64,000 nt of DNA from Pollutimonas bauzanensis. Its GTDB lineage: Bacteria > Pseudomonadota > Gammaproteobacteria > Burkholderiales > Burkholderiaceae_B. Below, in pieces: positions 52,704 to 60,092 of the stretch. The stretch is taken from NCBI RefSeq assembly GCF_900129885.1, contig NZ_FQXE01000004.1, forward strand, positions 124,001-188,000. The letters run 5' to 3'. Every line of letters starts with the position of its first letter. Position 1 is the stretch's first letter. Both the position numbers and the translations under genes were made by a program. The notes under the pieces were generated by a model. It ran no database searches. It saw only the letters and a program-made list of their open reading frames with translations, and was not told the origin of the DNA.

Positions 52704-53425
52704 AGAGCCAGCCAATCCTTCAGTAATTGTGAGTTCCCCGCGAGCTCGCCGGGCGCGCCGCGGAAGACGATGCGGCCGTGCCCCAGCAAACACACGTGGG
52801 TGGAAATCTTCAGCGCGATCGTGAGCTTCTGCTCGACCAGGACGACCGACACGCCGCGGCGATGGATGTCCTGGATGGCTTCGCCGACTATGGTCACGAT
52901 CTTCGGGGCCAGGCCTTCGGTGGGCTCGTCGATCAGGATAATCTTGGGATTGCCCAGCAGCGAGCGGCAGATCGTCAGCATTTGCTGTTCGCCGCCCGAC
53001 AGATTGCCGGCCTGGGTGTTGCGCCGTTCTTTCAAGCGGGGGAAATAATCGAACATCTGGTCGACGGTCCACAGCGGAGCGTCGCCGCGCCTGGCCTGCA
53101 TGCCCATCATCAGGTTTTCGTCGACGCTCAGGTTGCCGAACACCTCGCGCTCTTCCGGCACATAGGCGATGCCGGCGCGGGCGATGGCGTAGGACGGCGC
53201 CCCCGCGATGTCCTGCCCGTCCAGGAGAATCCGGCCCGACGTGGGAGGCACCAGGCCCATGATGGCCTTGATGGTGGTGGAGCGCCCCGAGCCGTTGCGA
53301 CCCAGCAGGCTCATGACCTCGCCGCCGCCCACCTCGAAGCTCACCCCCTGGAGGATATGGCTCTTGCCGTAATGCGCGTGCAGGTCGCGCACCGACAGCA
53401 GCGGCGTTGCGGATGCATCGCTCAT
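52700..53425 (-). CDS. livF: branched-chain-type ABC transporter ATPase, LivF class
   Basis: This 241-residue ATPase carries YVPEEREVFGNLSVDENLMMG, signature LSGGEQQML and Walker B KIILIDEPTEGLAP. Walker A reads GRNGSGRST at residues 42-50, so the usual Lys is Arg48. This substitution recurs in some LivF proteins; it may reduce or modify ATP hydrolysis while LivG supplies the canonical site. It overlaps genes on both sides by 4 bases. Confidence 0.92.
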   Translation of the reverse strand: MSDASATPLLSVRDLHAHYGKSHILQGVSFEVGGGEVMSLLGRNGSGRSTTIKAIMGLVPPTSGRILLDGQDIAGAPSYAIARAGIAYVPEEREVFGNLSVDENLMMGMQARRGDAPLWTVDQMFDYFPRLKERRNTQAGNLSGGEQQMLTICRSLLGNPKIILIDEPTEGLAPKIVTIVGEAIQDIHRRGVSVVLVEQKLTIALKISTHVCLLGHGRIVFRGAPGELAGNSQLLKDWLAL

Positions 53426-54201
53426 GCCGTCACCTCCGTACCGAGATAAGCTTCCTGCACCTGGACATTCGCCCGGATTTCATCTGGCGTGCCGGTGGCG
53501 ATAATTTCGCCGTAAACCAGCACGCTGATCCGGTCGCTCAAGGAAAAGACGACTTCCATGTCGTGCTCAACGATCATCAGGGAACGCCCGGCCGTCAAGT
53601 CCCGGATCAGGCCGACGGTATATTCCGTTTCCTCGCGCGACATGCCGGCCATGGGCTCATCCAGCAGCAGGACCGCGGGGTCCGAGGCCAGCGCCATGCC
53701 GATTTCCAGGGAGCGCTGCTCCGAATACGACAATTCCCCGCCCAGGGTGTCGCGATGCCTGCCAAGGCGCAGTTGTTCGATCAACTGCTCGGTTTCATGC
53801 GTCACCCCCGCGGATCGCGATATCCGCTTCCAGAAGGTGTACTGCAGACCGTGGCGGCGCATGACGCCAAAACGCAAATTCTCGAATACGCTCAGGCCGG
53901 GAAAAATATTGGTGATCTGGAAGGAGCGCGCCATCCCCAGGCGATTGATGGCGCGCGCATCCATGCCCTGTATGGGCCGGTCCCCCAGAGTGATCTGGCC
54001 CGAGGAAGGCTGGAACTGGCCGGAAATCAGATGGAACAGGGTGGACTTGCCCGCGCCGTTGGGGCCTATGACCGCGTGGCGCTCGCCTTCGCGCAATTCG
54101 AGGTTCACCCCGCGGATGATGTGCGCATCGCCGAAAGACTTGTGTACGCCGCGCAGGGTCAGCGCCGCCCTGGCGCCGGAGGTGGCTATCGTATCGCTCA
54201 T
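53422..54201 (-). CDS. livG: branched-chain-type ABC transporter ATPase, LivG class
   Basis: This 259-residue ATPase has a canonical Walker A (GPNGAGKST), LSYSEQRSLEIGMAL in the signature position and VLLLDEPMAGMSREE as Walker B. The LSYSEQ variant of the signature is usual in LivG-like proteins. It overlaps both adjacent genes by 4 bases, giving tightly coupled translation. It pairs with LivF under the LivH/LivM channel. Confidence 0.92.
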   Translation of the reverse strand: MSDTIATSGARAALTLRGVHKSFGDAHIIRGVNLELREGERHAVIGPNGAGKSTLFHLISGQFQPSSGQITLGDRPIQGMDARAINRLGMARSFQITNIFPGLSVFENLRFGVMRRHGLQYTFWKRISRSAGVTHETEQLIEQLRLGRHRDTLGGELSYSEQRSLEIGMALASDPAVLLLDEPMAGMSREETEYTVGLIRDLTAGRSLMIVEHDMEVVFSLSDRISVLVYGEIIATGTPDEIRANVQVQEAYLGTEVTA

Positions 54202-55433
54202 GCTGTTTGTTCCTCACGCAGAAACTGCCATTTCCGGTTGGCGCCGATCACCAGCGCAATACCGGCGGCCAGCAGGGCCGCGGGAAGCAGCCAGGTCGCC
54301 GCCGCGCCGGGCAGCCATTGCAGGCCGAACAGCGCGACGGCGGGCCAGGCGGCGCCCTCGACCAGCAAAGATTGATAGTCCTGCGCCAGGATGCGGGCCA
54401 GCAGTTCGACGATGAAGACGAAGCCGCAAGCCCCGAGCGCGCAGCCGGCCATCCGCAAGGCGAGAATGCGCAGCAGGGTCGCCGGGGCGTGCTTGCCGCG
54501 ATTGCCGCTCCACCAGCCGGAGACGCTGAACAGGCCCGCCGGCATGAACATCATGACCAGCACGAAAATGACGCCCTGGTACAGCAGCCAAGTGCGGGTC
54601 AGGTCGGATACGGCATAGCCGAAGAAGGTCATGACCGCCGCGCCCAGGGCCGGGCCGAAGAATGCGCCTATCCCGCCGATATAGGAATTGAGCACCACCT
54701 GGGACGACAGGCTCATATCGAAGATCACGTAATTGGCGGCTTCATTGTTGAGGGCCAGCAGCGCGCCCGCGATCCCCGAAAATGTCGCCGATATCGTGAA
54801 CACCATGAGACGCAGGGCATGGACGTTGTAGCCCATGAAGCGCAGGCGCTGGCTGTTTTCACGCAAGCCCTGGCATAGGCGCCCCAAGGGGGTGAGGGTC
54901 AGGAAATACAACAGCGCCAGGGACAGCAGCACCCATGCCAGCGTCAGATAATAGACCTCGATGGCGCTGCCGAAGGTCAGGCCCCATGCCGGCATGCGCA
55001 TGGCCGACACGCCGCCTTCGCCGCCGAAAACGTCTTTCAGGTGGGGGGCCAGGGAGTGCAGCAGCTCGGCCAGCGCCAGCGTTATCATCGAAAAATACAC
55101 GCCGCTGCGCTGGGTGGAAAACCAGCCGGCCACCAGGCCGAGCAGGCAGCCCGCCGCGGCCCCCACCAGCGGCAGCAAGGGCGCCGGCAGCAGGCCTGTT
55201 CCATCCAGCGCATTCATGGCGTGTATGGTGGCGAAGGTGCCTATGCCGAAATAGGCGGCGTGGCCGAAAGACAACATGCCGCCCTGCCCGGCCAGCACAT
55301 TGAAGGCGCTGGCGAACAAGGCGGCGATCAGCATCTGGATGGCGGCGTTGACCAGCGATGTCGACATGAAGGCCGGCAACGCCAGCAGAAATGCCACGAG
55401 CAGCAAAAGCGCCAATATATGTGATGATTTCAT
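54198..55433 (-). CDS. livM: branched-chain-type ABC transporter permease, LivM class
   Basis: The protein is 411 residues from the ATG at 55433; the longer frame to 55583 lies within the LivH gene. Helices start at residue 5. NVLAGQGGMLSFGHAAYFGIGTFA is the LivM motif. GSLGG-like LNSYIGGIGAFFGPALGAAVMTFF lies late in the family domain. The C-terminal 90 residues add two extra helices beyond a normal LivM (about 320 residues). It ends overlapping livG. Confidence 0.9.
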   Translation of the reverse strand: MKSSHILALLLLVAFLLALPAFMSTSLVNAAIQMLIAALFASAFNVLAGQGGMLSFGHAAYFGIGTFATIHAMNALDGTGLLPAPLLPLVGAAAGCLLGLVAGWFSTQRSGVYFSMITLALAELLHSLAPHLKDVFGGEGGVSAMRMPAWGLTFGSAIEVYYLTLAWVLLSLALLYFLTLTPLGRLCQGLRENSQRLRFMGYNVHALRLMVFTISATFSGIAGALLALNNEAANYVIFDMSLSSQVVLNSYIGGIGAFFGPALGAAVMTFFGYAVSDLTRTWLLYQGVIFVLVMMFMPAGLFSVSGWWSGNRGKHAPATLLRILALRMAGCALGACGFVFIVELLARILAQDYQSLLVEGAAWPAVALFGLQWLPGAAATWLLPAALLAAGIALVIGANRKWQFLREEQTA

Positions 55434-55438
55434 TGGTT

Positions 55439-56380
55439 CTACTCCCTGGTTCCCATCAAGCCGGAAGGCCGGAACAGCAGCACCAGCAACATCAGCACAA
55501 ACGGAATCGTGGCCGCCAGCGACGATACCTTCAAGGTCAGCAATCCGCCGAGCCCCTCGGCCCATGCGCGGGCGCCGAACCATCCCAATAAATCGGCGAG
55601 GCTGTAGTCGATGCCGACTGCGAACGACGATATCAGCCCGATAAGCAGCGAAGCGGCCATGGCGCCGCCCAGCGAACCCAGCCCGCCGACGACCACGACG
55701 ACGAACACCAGTACGCCGAGCTCCATCGCCATGTTGGGATTGGTGGTGTAGAAGGCGCCGGCCACCGCGCCGGCCAGCCCGGCGAGGGCGGCCCCCACGC
55801 CGAACACCCCCATGAATACCATGGGAACGTTGTGCCCCAGGGCCTCGACCATGCGCGGCCGGTAGATCGCCGAGCGCACCACGATGCCTACGCGCGTCTT
55901 GGTCAGCAACAGGTAGATCAGCACGAACATCAATATCGACGTGGCGCCGATCAGCAAGCGGTAGAACGGATAGCTCGCGCCGAACAGGGGAAATGCCGAA
56001 AAGCTCAAGGATTCGGGAATGCGGTAGTCCACCGGATAATTGCCATAGAAAAGCTTGATCACTTCGGCGATGATGAAAGACAGGCCGAACGTAAGCAGCA
56101 GCTGGTGGCCATGGCCATGGCGGTGGACGCGGCGCAGAAGAAAGCGCTCGATCAGCGCGCCCAGGACGCCCACGATCAAAGGCGAAATGATGATGGCGGG
56201 CCAGAAGCCGACCACTTTCTGCAGGCTGTATGCGAGATAGGCCCCGACCATGTAGAAAGAGGTATGGGCGAAGTTGAGCACGCCCATCATCCCGAAGATC
56301 AGCGTCAGGCCGGCCGAGACCATGAACAGCAGCAAACCGTAGATCGTGCCGTTCAGCAGAGATACTGTGAAAAATTCCAT
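55439..56380 (-). CDS. livH: branched-chain-type ABC transporter permease, LivH class
   Basis: The protein is 313 residues from the ATG at 56380, with GGAAAGG upstream; further in-frame ATGs reach into the GC-rich hairpin region. It opens FTVSLLNGTIYGLLLFMVSAGLTLIFGMMGVLNFAH, the LivH signature (residues 3-38). GGLGSLGGAMAASLLIGL lies near the C-terminus. It forms the channel with LivM, encoded 5 bases downstream. Confidence 0.92.
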   Translation of the reverse strand: MEFFTVSLLNGTIYGLLLFMVSAGLTLIFGMMGVLNFAHTSFYMVGAYLAYSLQKVVGFWPAIIISPLIVGVLGALIERFLLRRVHRHGHGHQLLLTFGLSFIIAEVIKLFYGNYPVDYRIPESLSFSAFPLFGASYPFYRLLIGATSILMFVLIYLLLTKTRVGIVVRSAIYRPRMVEALGHNVPMVFMGVFGVGAALAGLAGAVAGAFYTTNPNMAMELGVLVFVVVVVGGLGSLGGAMAASLLIGLISSFAVGIDYSLADLLGWFGARAWAEGLGGLLTLKVSSLAATIPFVLMLLVLLFRPSGLMGTRE

Positions 56381-56437
56381 GAATACACCTTTCCAGCCTG
56401 GCGCCGGCCGGACCATGAAGACGCGCGCTTGCGGCGG

Positions 56438-56452
56438 TTGCGCCTTGCGCAA
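56438..56452 (-). other. small hairpin between receptor and livH
   Basis: TTGCGC (56438-56443) and GCGCAA (56447-56452) form a 6-bp stem with a 3-base loop. It lies just downstream, in transcript direction, of the larger hairpin at 56462-56502. Confidence 0.4.
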
Positions 56453-56461
56453 AGCCAGCGC

Positions 56462-56502
56462 GCCCGATGGCCGGCGCGATAAGGCGGCCCCGGCCATCGG
56501 GC
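56462..56502 (-). other. 13-bp perfect stem-loop between receptor and livH genes
   Basis: Arms 56462-56474 and 56490-56502 pair perfectly over 13 GC-rich bases with a 15-base loop. It begins 22 bases after the stop of the binding-protein gene. There is no U-tract, so it most likely protects the receptor mRNA and attenuates the permease genes, a known strategy for keeping receptors in excess over channels. Confidence 0.6.
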
Positions 56503-56523
56503 CGGGCCGCCGTACTATGCCTG

Positions 56524-57762
56524 TCAGGCGGGACGCTTCATCTTGCAGGTGGCTTCGACCGGATTCACGGCCTCTTCACCAGTAAAGCGCTTGACGATCT
56601 CGAAGCCCATGTCCGTGCCATCCACTTTGTATTTGGCGCTCTTCGTCACCTTGGACACGATAATGGGCAGCACCACCTGGTGGTCTTCGGCGCGGATATG
56701 GGTCTCGCCCATGGGAGTGTTGATCTGCACTTTTTCCAGGTTCAGGGCAAGCGCCGTCACATTGATCTTGCCGTCCTCGGGCTTCGTCGCCTTCAGGGCC
56801 TCGCCCAGCATCTGCAGGCCGAATACCGTCTGGGGCTCGATGAAGGTCGGGTAGTGCCCGGTCTTGGCCTTGTAGTCCTCCGCAAAGCGCTCGGTGTCGG
56901 CATTCGCCTGGACATTGAAGGCATGCGAAATATAGTGCCCCAGAGCGGTGTCGCCGGCGTTGGCCAGGTTGCCCACCTGATCCAGGAACACCGTCCCGAA
57001 GCGCACCTTCAGTCCGGCGGCGCGGCTCGCCTTCATCAACAGCAGCAGGTCGTTGGACCAGTTTCCGGTCAATACCGTTTGCGCTCCGCTCGCCTTGATT
57101 TTGCTGACGTAAGGCGAAAAGTCCTGGATCTTGTTGACATCGTGCAGGGTGCTTTCCACCACCTGGTATCCGCCCTGGGGCGCATAGGCCTGGATGGACT
57201 TCTGCATGTCCGCGCCCCAGGAATAGTTCTGGTTCATGGAATAGACTTTGGTGCCCAGCTCGTTGGCCTCTTTCATGGCCATCACCAGGGTCTTGACCCG
57301 GATGGGCGCATTGGTGGTGAAGCGGAAATGATAGAAGTGGCATTTGTCGCCGGTCAGCTCCAGGGCTTCGCCGCCCATGTTGAGGAACAGCACTTCCTTG
57401 CCGGGATTGCGTAGATTGTATTTGCGCACGTCCTCGGTGATCTGCCCCGACACCGCTGAAGAAGACCCCTGGATGATGATGCGCGCGCCATCCGCGATAG
57501 CCGCCTTGACCTTGTCGGATGCCCCGGCCGGCCCGCCCTGGTTGTCGTAGTCGGCCACCTCGATGGCTTCCCCGTTCCAGCCGCCCTTTTCATTGAGAAC
57601 GCCGAATTGATACTTGACCGCAGCGCGGTACATCAAGCCCGTCGATGCCTGCGGGCCCGATAAGGTTTCGACCAGCGCCACTTTGAGCGGGGCGGCCTGG
57701 GCGGATGCCGCCGCCATGAATCCGCATGCCGACAACATTAAGGCAAGCCTTGTCTTGTTCAT
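56524..57762 (-). CDS. periplasmic branched-chain-type binding protein (LivJ/K family)
   Basis: The protein is 412 residues from the ATG at 57762, behind an AGGAG site. The signal peptide ends ASAQAAP, and the mature protein reads LKVALVETLSGPQASTG. IIIQGSSSAVSGQITEDV lies in the ligand cleft region. It is a type I periplasmic receptor. Such receptors bind amino acids, amides, benzoates or short acids, so leucine is not implied. As first gene of the ten-gene operon it defines the substrate entering the dehydrogenase pathway. Confidence 0.9.
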   Translation of the reverse strand: MNKTRLALMLSACGFMAAASAQAAPLKVALVETLSGPQASTGLMYRAAVKYQFGVLNEKGGWNGEAIEVADYDNQGGPAGASDKVKAAIADGARIIIQGSSSAVSGQITEDVRKYNLRNPGKEVLFLNMGGEALELTGDKCHFYHFRFTTNAPIRVKTLVMAMKEANELGTKVYSMNQNYSWGADMQKSIQAYAPQGGYQVVESTLHDVNKIQDFSPYVSKIKASGAQTVLTGNWSNDLLLLMKASRAAGLKVRFGTVFLDQVGNLANAGDTALGHYISHAFNVQANADTERFAEDYKAKTGHYPTFIEPQTVFGLQMLGEALKATKPEDGKINVTALALNLEKVQINTPMGETHIRAEDHQVVLPIIVSKVTKSAKYKVDGTDMGFEIVKRFTGEEAVNPVEATCKMKRPA

Positions 57763-57841
57763 TCCATTATCTCCTGGTTCATTGTGGGAAACTTCCACCC
57801 GGCCCACGCCCGGCTATGGCGCATGGACCTTCTGTTTTTAT

Positions 57842-57879
57842 AACTTGTCTGATAACATTTACAACTTATCAGACAAGTT
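57842..57879. promoter_or_regulatory. candidate GntR/FCD operator pair
   Basis: AACTTGTCTGATAA (57842-57855) and its exact reverse complement (57866-57879) are separated by 10 bases. Each arm holds an 11-base pseudo-palindrome, TTGTC-T-GATAA, resembling FadR-type GntR dimer sites. Their centres (57850 and 57871) are 21 bases apart, two helical turns. The pair lies just downstream of the -10 of the minus-strand promoter, ideal for repression. The same TTGTCTGAT core recurs twice at 58751-58768. Confidence 0.75.
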
Positions 57880-57886
57880 GGCGGAA

Positions 57887-57915
57887 ATTCTACTGAAGCA
57901 AAAAACCAGTGTCAA
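57887..57915 (-). promoter_or_regulatory. sigma-70 promoter of the liv/dehydrogenase operon
   Basis: On the minus strand TTGACA (57910-57915) is followed after exactly 17 bases by TAGAAT (57887-57892). This is a near-consensus promoter pointing at the receptor gene, with a leader of about 118 bases. The operator pair at 57842-57879 begins about 8 bases beyond the -10, covering the start point. Confidence 0.75.
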
Positions 57916-58020
57916 CAGGACCGCGGCAAAAGGCCGCGCAGCCGGAAAAAATCGGGATGTATTGCTTTAGAATCAGTCAATTGCGCGACATAGGTATAAA
58001 CCCCAGGGAGGAGCAGGACA

Positions 58021-58758
58021 ATGATTTCCATGGCTAAAAAGACGGTTCTCATTACCGGGGCGGCCGGCGGCATCGGCCGCGCCACCGCCATCAGGCTCGC
58101 GAACAGCGGCGCCAATCTCGCGCTCAGCGACATCGATATGCAGGCCCTGGAAAAGCTGCGCGGCGAGCTGGCCGCCAGCGGGGCCGATATCACCTGCCAC
58201 CGGACCGATGTCTCCGATTCGGCCTCCTGCGCCCAGACGGCGCAGGAGGCCGGCAGGCATTTCGGCAAAATCGATCATCTGGTGCATTCGGCCGGAATCT
58301 ATCCGCAAGCCACGGTGGCGGACATGACGGACGCCGACTGGCAGCAGCTCATGCGCATCAACCTCGACGGCACTTTCCATATCTGCCGCGCCGTCATTCC
58401 CCACCTGGGACCCAACAGTTCCATCGTCAACCTGGCCTCGATGGCGGGGCACCGCGGCAGCCATTCGCATGCGCACTATTCGGCGTCCAAGGGAGCGGTG
58501 TCGAGCTTCAGCAAAAGCCTCGCGCTGGAGCTCGCGCCCAATACGCGCGTCAACATCGTCGCCCCGGGCATCATTGAAACCGCCATGACCTCGGACCTGC
58601 TGCGGCAAAAAGGCCAGGCGCTGCTGGACAGCACGCCGCTCAAGCGCTTCGGCACGGCGGACGACGTTGCCGGCGCGATTGTCTTTTTATGTTCGGACCT
58701 GGCGGGCTTCATCAGCGGCGCAACCATCCACGTGAACGGCGGGCTCTATATTGTCTGA
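58021..58758 (+). CDS. short-chain dehydrogenase/reductase (SDR)
   Basis: This is a 245-residue SDR. ATG 58021 has a strong GGAGGAG-type site; ATG 58030 is an alternative. TGAAGGIGRATAI is the cofactor motif, HSAG replaces NNAG, and YSASKGA carries the catalytic Tyr/Lys. It is divergent from the liv/dehydrogenase operon and shares its control region. It is distinct from the SDR at 51879, so two stereo- or regio-specific oxidations are possible. The next gene is the GntR regulator. Confidence 0.9.
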   Translation: MISMAKKTVLITGAAGGIGRATAIRLANSGANLALSDIDMQALEKLRGELAASGADITCHRTDVSDSASCAQTAQEAGRHFGKIDHLVHSAGIYPQATVADMTDADWQQLMRINLDGTFHICRAVIPHLGPNSSIVNLASMAGHRGSHSHAHYSASKGAVSSFSKSLALELAPNTRVNIVAPGIIETAMTSDLLRQKGQALLDSTPLKRFGTADDVAGAIVFLCSDLAGFISGATIHVNGGLYIV

Positions 58759-58768
58759 TTTGTCTGAT
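58751..58768. promoter_or_regulatory. two direct TTGTCTGAT motifs before gntR
   Basis: TTGTCTGAT occurs twice in direct tandem (58751-58759 and 58760-58768), the first overlapping the SDR stop codon. The 9-mer is identical to the core of the operator at 57842-57879. It lies 78 bases upstream of the GntR ATG, consistent with autoregulation or a roadblock at the end of the SDR gene. Confidence 0.6.
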
Positions 58769-58845
58769 CGGCTATATTGGACTCACCGCCCGCGAACCAA
58801 GCCGCCGAAAGCCGGAAGCCACTTCATCAAAATACGACGCAGATA

Positions 58846-59562
58846 ATGAACGCTCCACACACCATGCCGCGCAGCGAATCGCTGACCCACGCGGTCGCGC
58901 AATGGATAAGCCGGGAAATCGAGCAGAACCGGCTGCTGCCTGGCGACAAGCTTCCCAGCGAAAAGCAATTATGCGAACAGTTTTCGGTGAGCCGCTCGGT
59001 GGTGCGCGAAGCGGTATCGCAGCTTAAATCCGAAGGGCTCGTCAGCGCGCAGCAGGGCCGGGGCGTTTTCGTCAACGAGCGCGGCGCCCGGCAATCGTTC
59101 AAGCTGCAGGCCACATCGCTGGATGATACGCAAAGCATTGCCCAGGTCATAGAGCTGCTGGTCACCATTGAAGCCGGCGCGGCGCGTTATGCGGCCCTGC
59201 GGCATACGCCGGAAGACCTCAAGCGCATCAAGCGCGCGCTGATAGGCATGGAATACGCCATCGCCAAGGACCAGTTGGGCGACGAAGAAGATTTCGCCTT
59301 TCATCAGGCCATTGTCGACGCCACCAAGAATCCGCATTTCATTACCTTGAACGAATACCTGGAACAGCACGTCCGCCGCCTGATCAGGCGGGCGCGCAGC
59401 AATACCGCGACCTATCACCACAACCTCGTTCAATTCGTGCAGCAGGAACACCAGGCTATCGTCCAGGCCATAGAGGCGCGCGACCCCGCGGCGGCGGCGC
59501 TTGCCGCCGAGACCCACTTACGCAACGCCGCCAAGCGCCTGAACACCTATATAAAGGACTGA
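58846..59562 (+). CDS. GntR family regulator, FadR subfamily with FCD domain
   Basis: The protein is 238 residues from the ATG at 58846; ATG 58864 is a possible alternative. The winged helix covers about residues 10-75 (LPGDKLPSEKQLCEQFSVSRSVVREAVSQLKSEGLV). The all-alpha FCD domain follows, with metal-type residues in DFAFHQAIVDATKNPHF and AAETHLRNA. FCD regulators bind carboxylic acids. It most likely represses the divergent liv/dehydrogenase operon through the TTGTCTGAT sites and is relieved by the imported acid. Confidence 0.9.
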   Translation: MNAPHTMPRSESLTHAVAQWISREIEQNRLLPGDKLPSEKQLCEQFSVSRSVVREAVSQLKSEGLVSAQQGRGVFVNERGARQSFKLQATSLDDTQSIAQVIELLVTIEAGAARYAALRHTPEDLKRIKRALIGMEYAIAKDQLGDEEDFAFHQAIVDATKNPHFITLNEYLEQHVRRLIRRARSNTATYHHNLVQFVQQEHQAIVQAIEARDPAAAALAAETHLRNAAKRLNTYIKD

Positions 59563-59646
59563 AGCGCGCGCCGGGCCTGGCGGGCCGGCATGGCGCCTAT
59601 GCGCGGCGCCTTGCCGATGGGGCTGCGGGTCGCCGAGACGAGGGCG

Positions 59647-59665
59647 GGACGCGCAAAGCGCGTCC
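59647..59665. terminator. 8-bp hairpin at the end of the pilus operon
   Basis: GGACGCGC (59647-59654) pairs with GCGCGTCC (59658-59665) across an AAA loop, one base beyond the stop of the last pilus gene and 84 bases after gntR. It sits between convergent genes and probably ends both, although no U-tract is visible. Confidence 0.5.
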
Positions 59666-59666
59666 G

Positions 59667-60092
59667 TCAGAAGTTCAGCGTCACGATAATACTGTCGCCG
59701 TAGTTTCCCGCGTAGGCATTTTGCCCGGCGGGGATGCGTCCATACACAGTGTAATTCGCCGATGTACCGTTGCCGCTTGCGATGGAGGAGGCCCCCCCTA
59801 CGCCGTCTCCCCACACAACGTTGCGTCCGGCATCCAGATAAAGGTTGTACCTGAGCACGTGCCCTTCGCTGTTTGTCATGATGCGCGCCGCATAGGTTCC
59901 CGCTCCCGTGCTGAGCGCAATCGAGAAAGAAGCGGCCGCATCGCATGTGACGCCAATGTTGCCCGCGCTGTCCGTGTGCGCGGGGCTGAACTGCGTGTAA
60001 TTGCCGAAGTTGATCGATTGCGCCGTGACATTGCACTGAGCCCATGCCTGCTGCGCCATCATGGCCAGCATGATTGCGGCAAAAATTCTCAT
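59667..60092 (-). CDS. spore-coat-U domain (SCPU) pilin, short, Csu-type
   Basis: This protein is 141 residues with a signal peptide (AAIMLAMMAQQAWAQ). The mature SCPU domain begins CNVTAQSINFGNY and ends YGDSIIVTLNF, the donor/acceptor-strand pattern of archaic chaperone-usher pilins. VYGRIPAGQNA is the characteristic motif. It overlaps the usher gene by 4 bases. Being last and encoded after the usher, it is probably the tip or adaptor subunit. It is shorter than two-domain CsuE tips. Confidence 0.85.
   Translation of the reverse strand: MRIFAAIMLAMMAQQAWAQCNVTAQSINFGNYTQFSPAHTDSAGNIGVTCDAAASFSIALSTGAGTYAARIMTNSEGHVLRYNLYLDAGRNVVWGDGVGGASSIASGNGTSANYTVYGRIPAGQNAYAGNYGDSIIVTLNF

Noticed and set aside
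51879-53072. 397-codon version of the SDR gene
   Set aside because: The extra 123 N-terminal codons lie inside the LivF-like gene in another frame. The ATG at 52703 overlaps the LivF stop by 4 bases and directly precedes the SDR fold.
57895-57960. Intrinsic terminator (A-rich tract next to a GC hairpin)
   Set aside because: The CGCGG/CCGCG stem is only 5 bp and lies within a divergent promoter region where no transcript would end.
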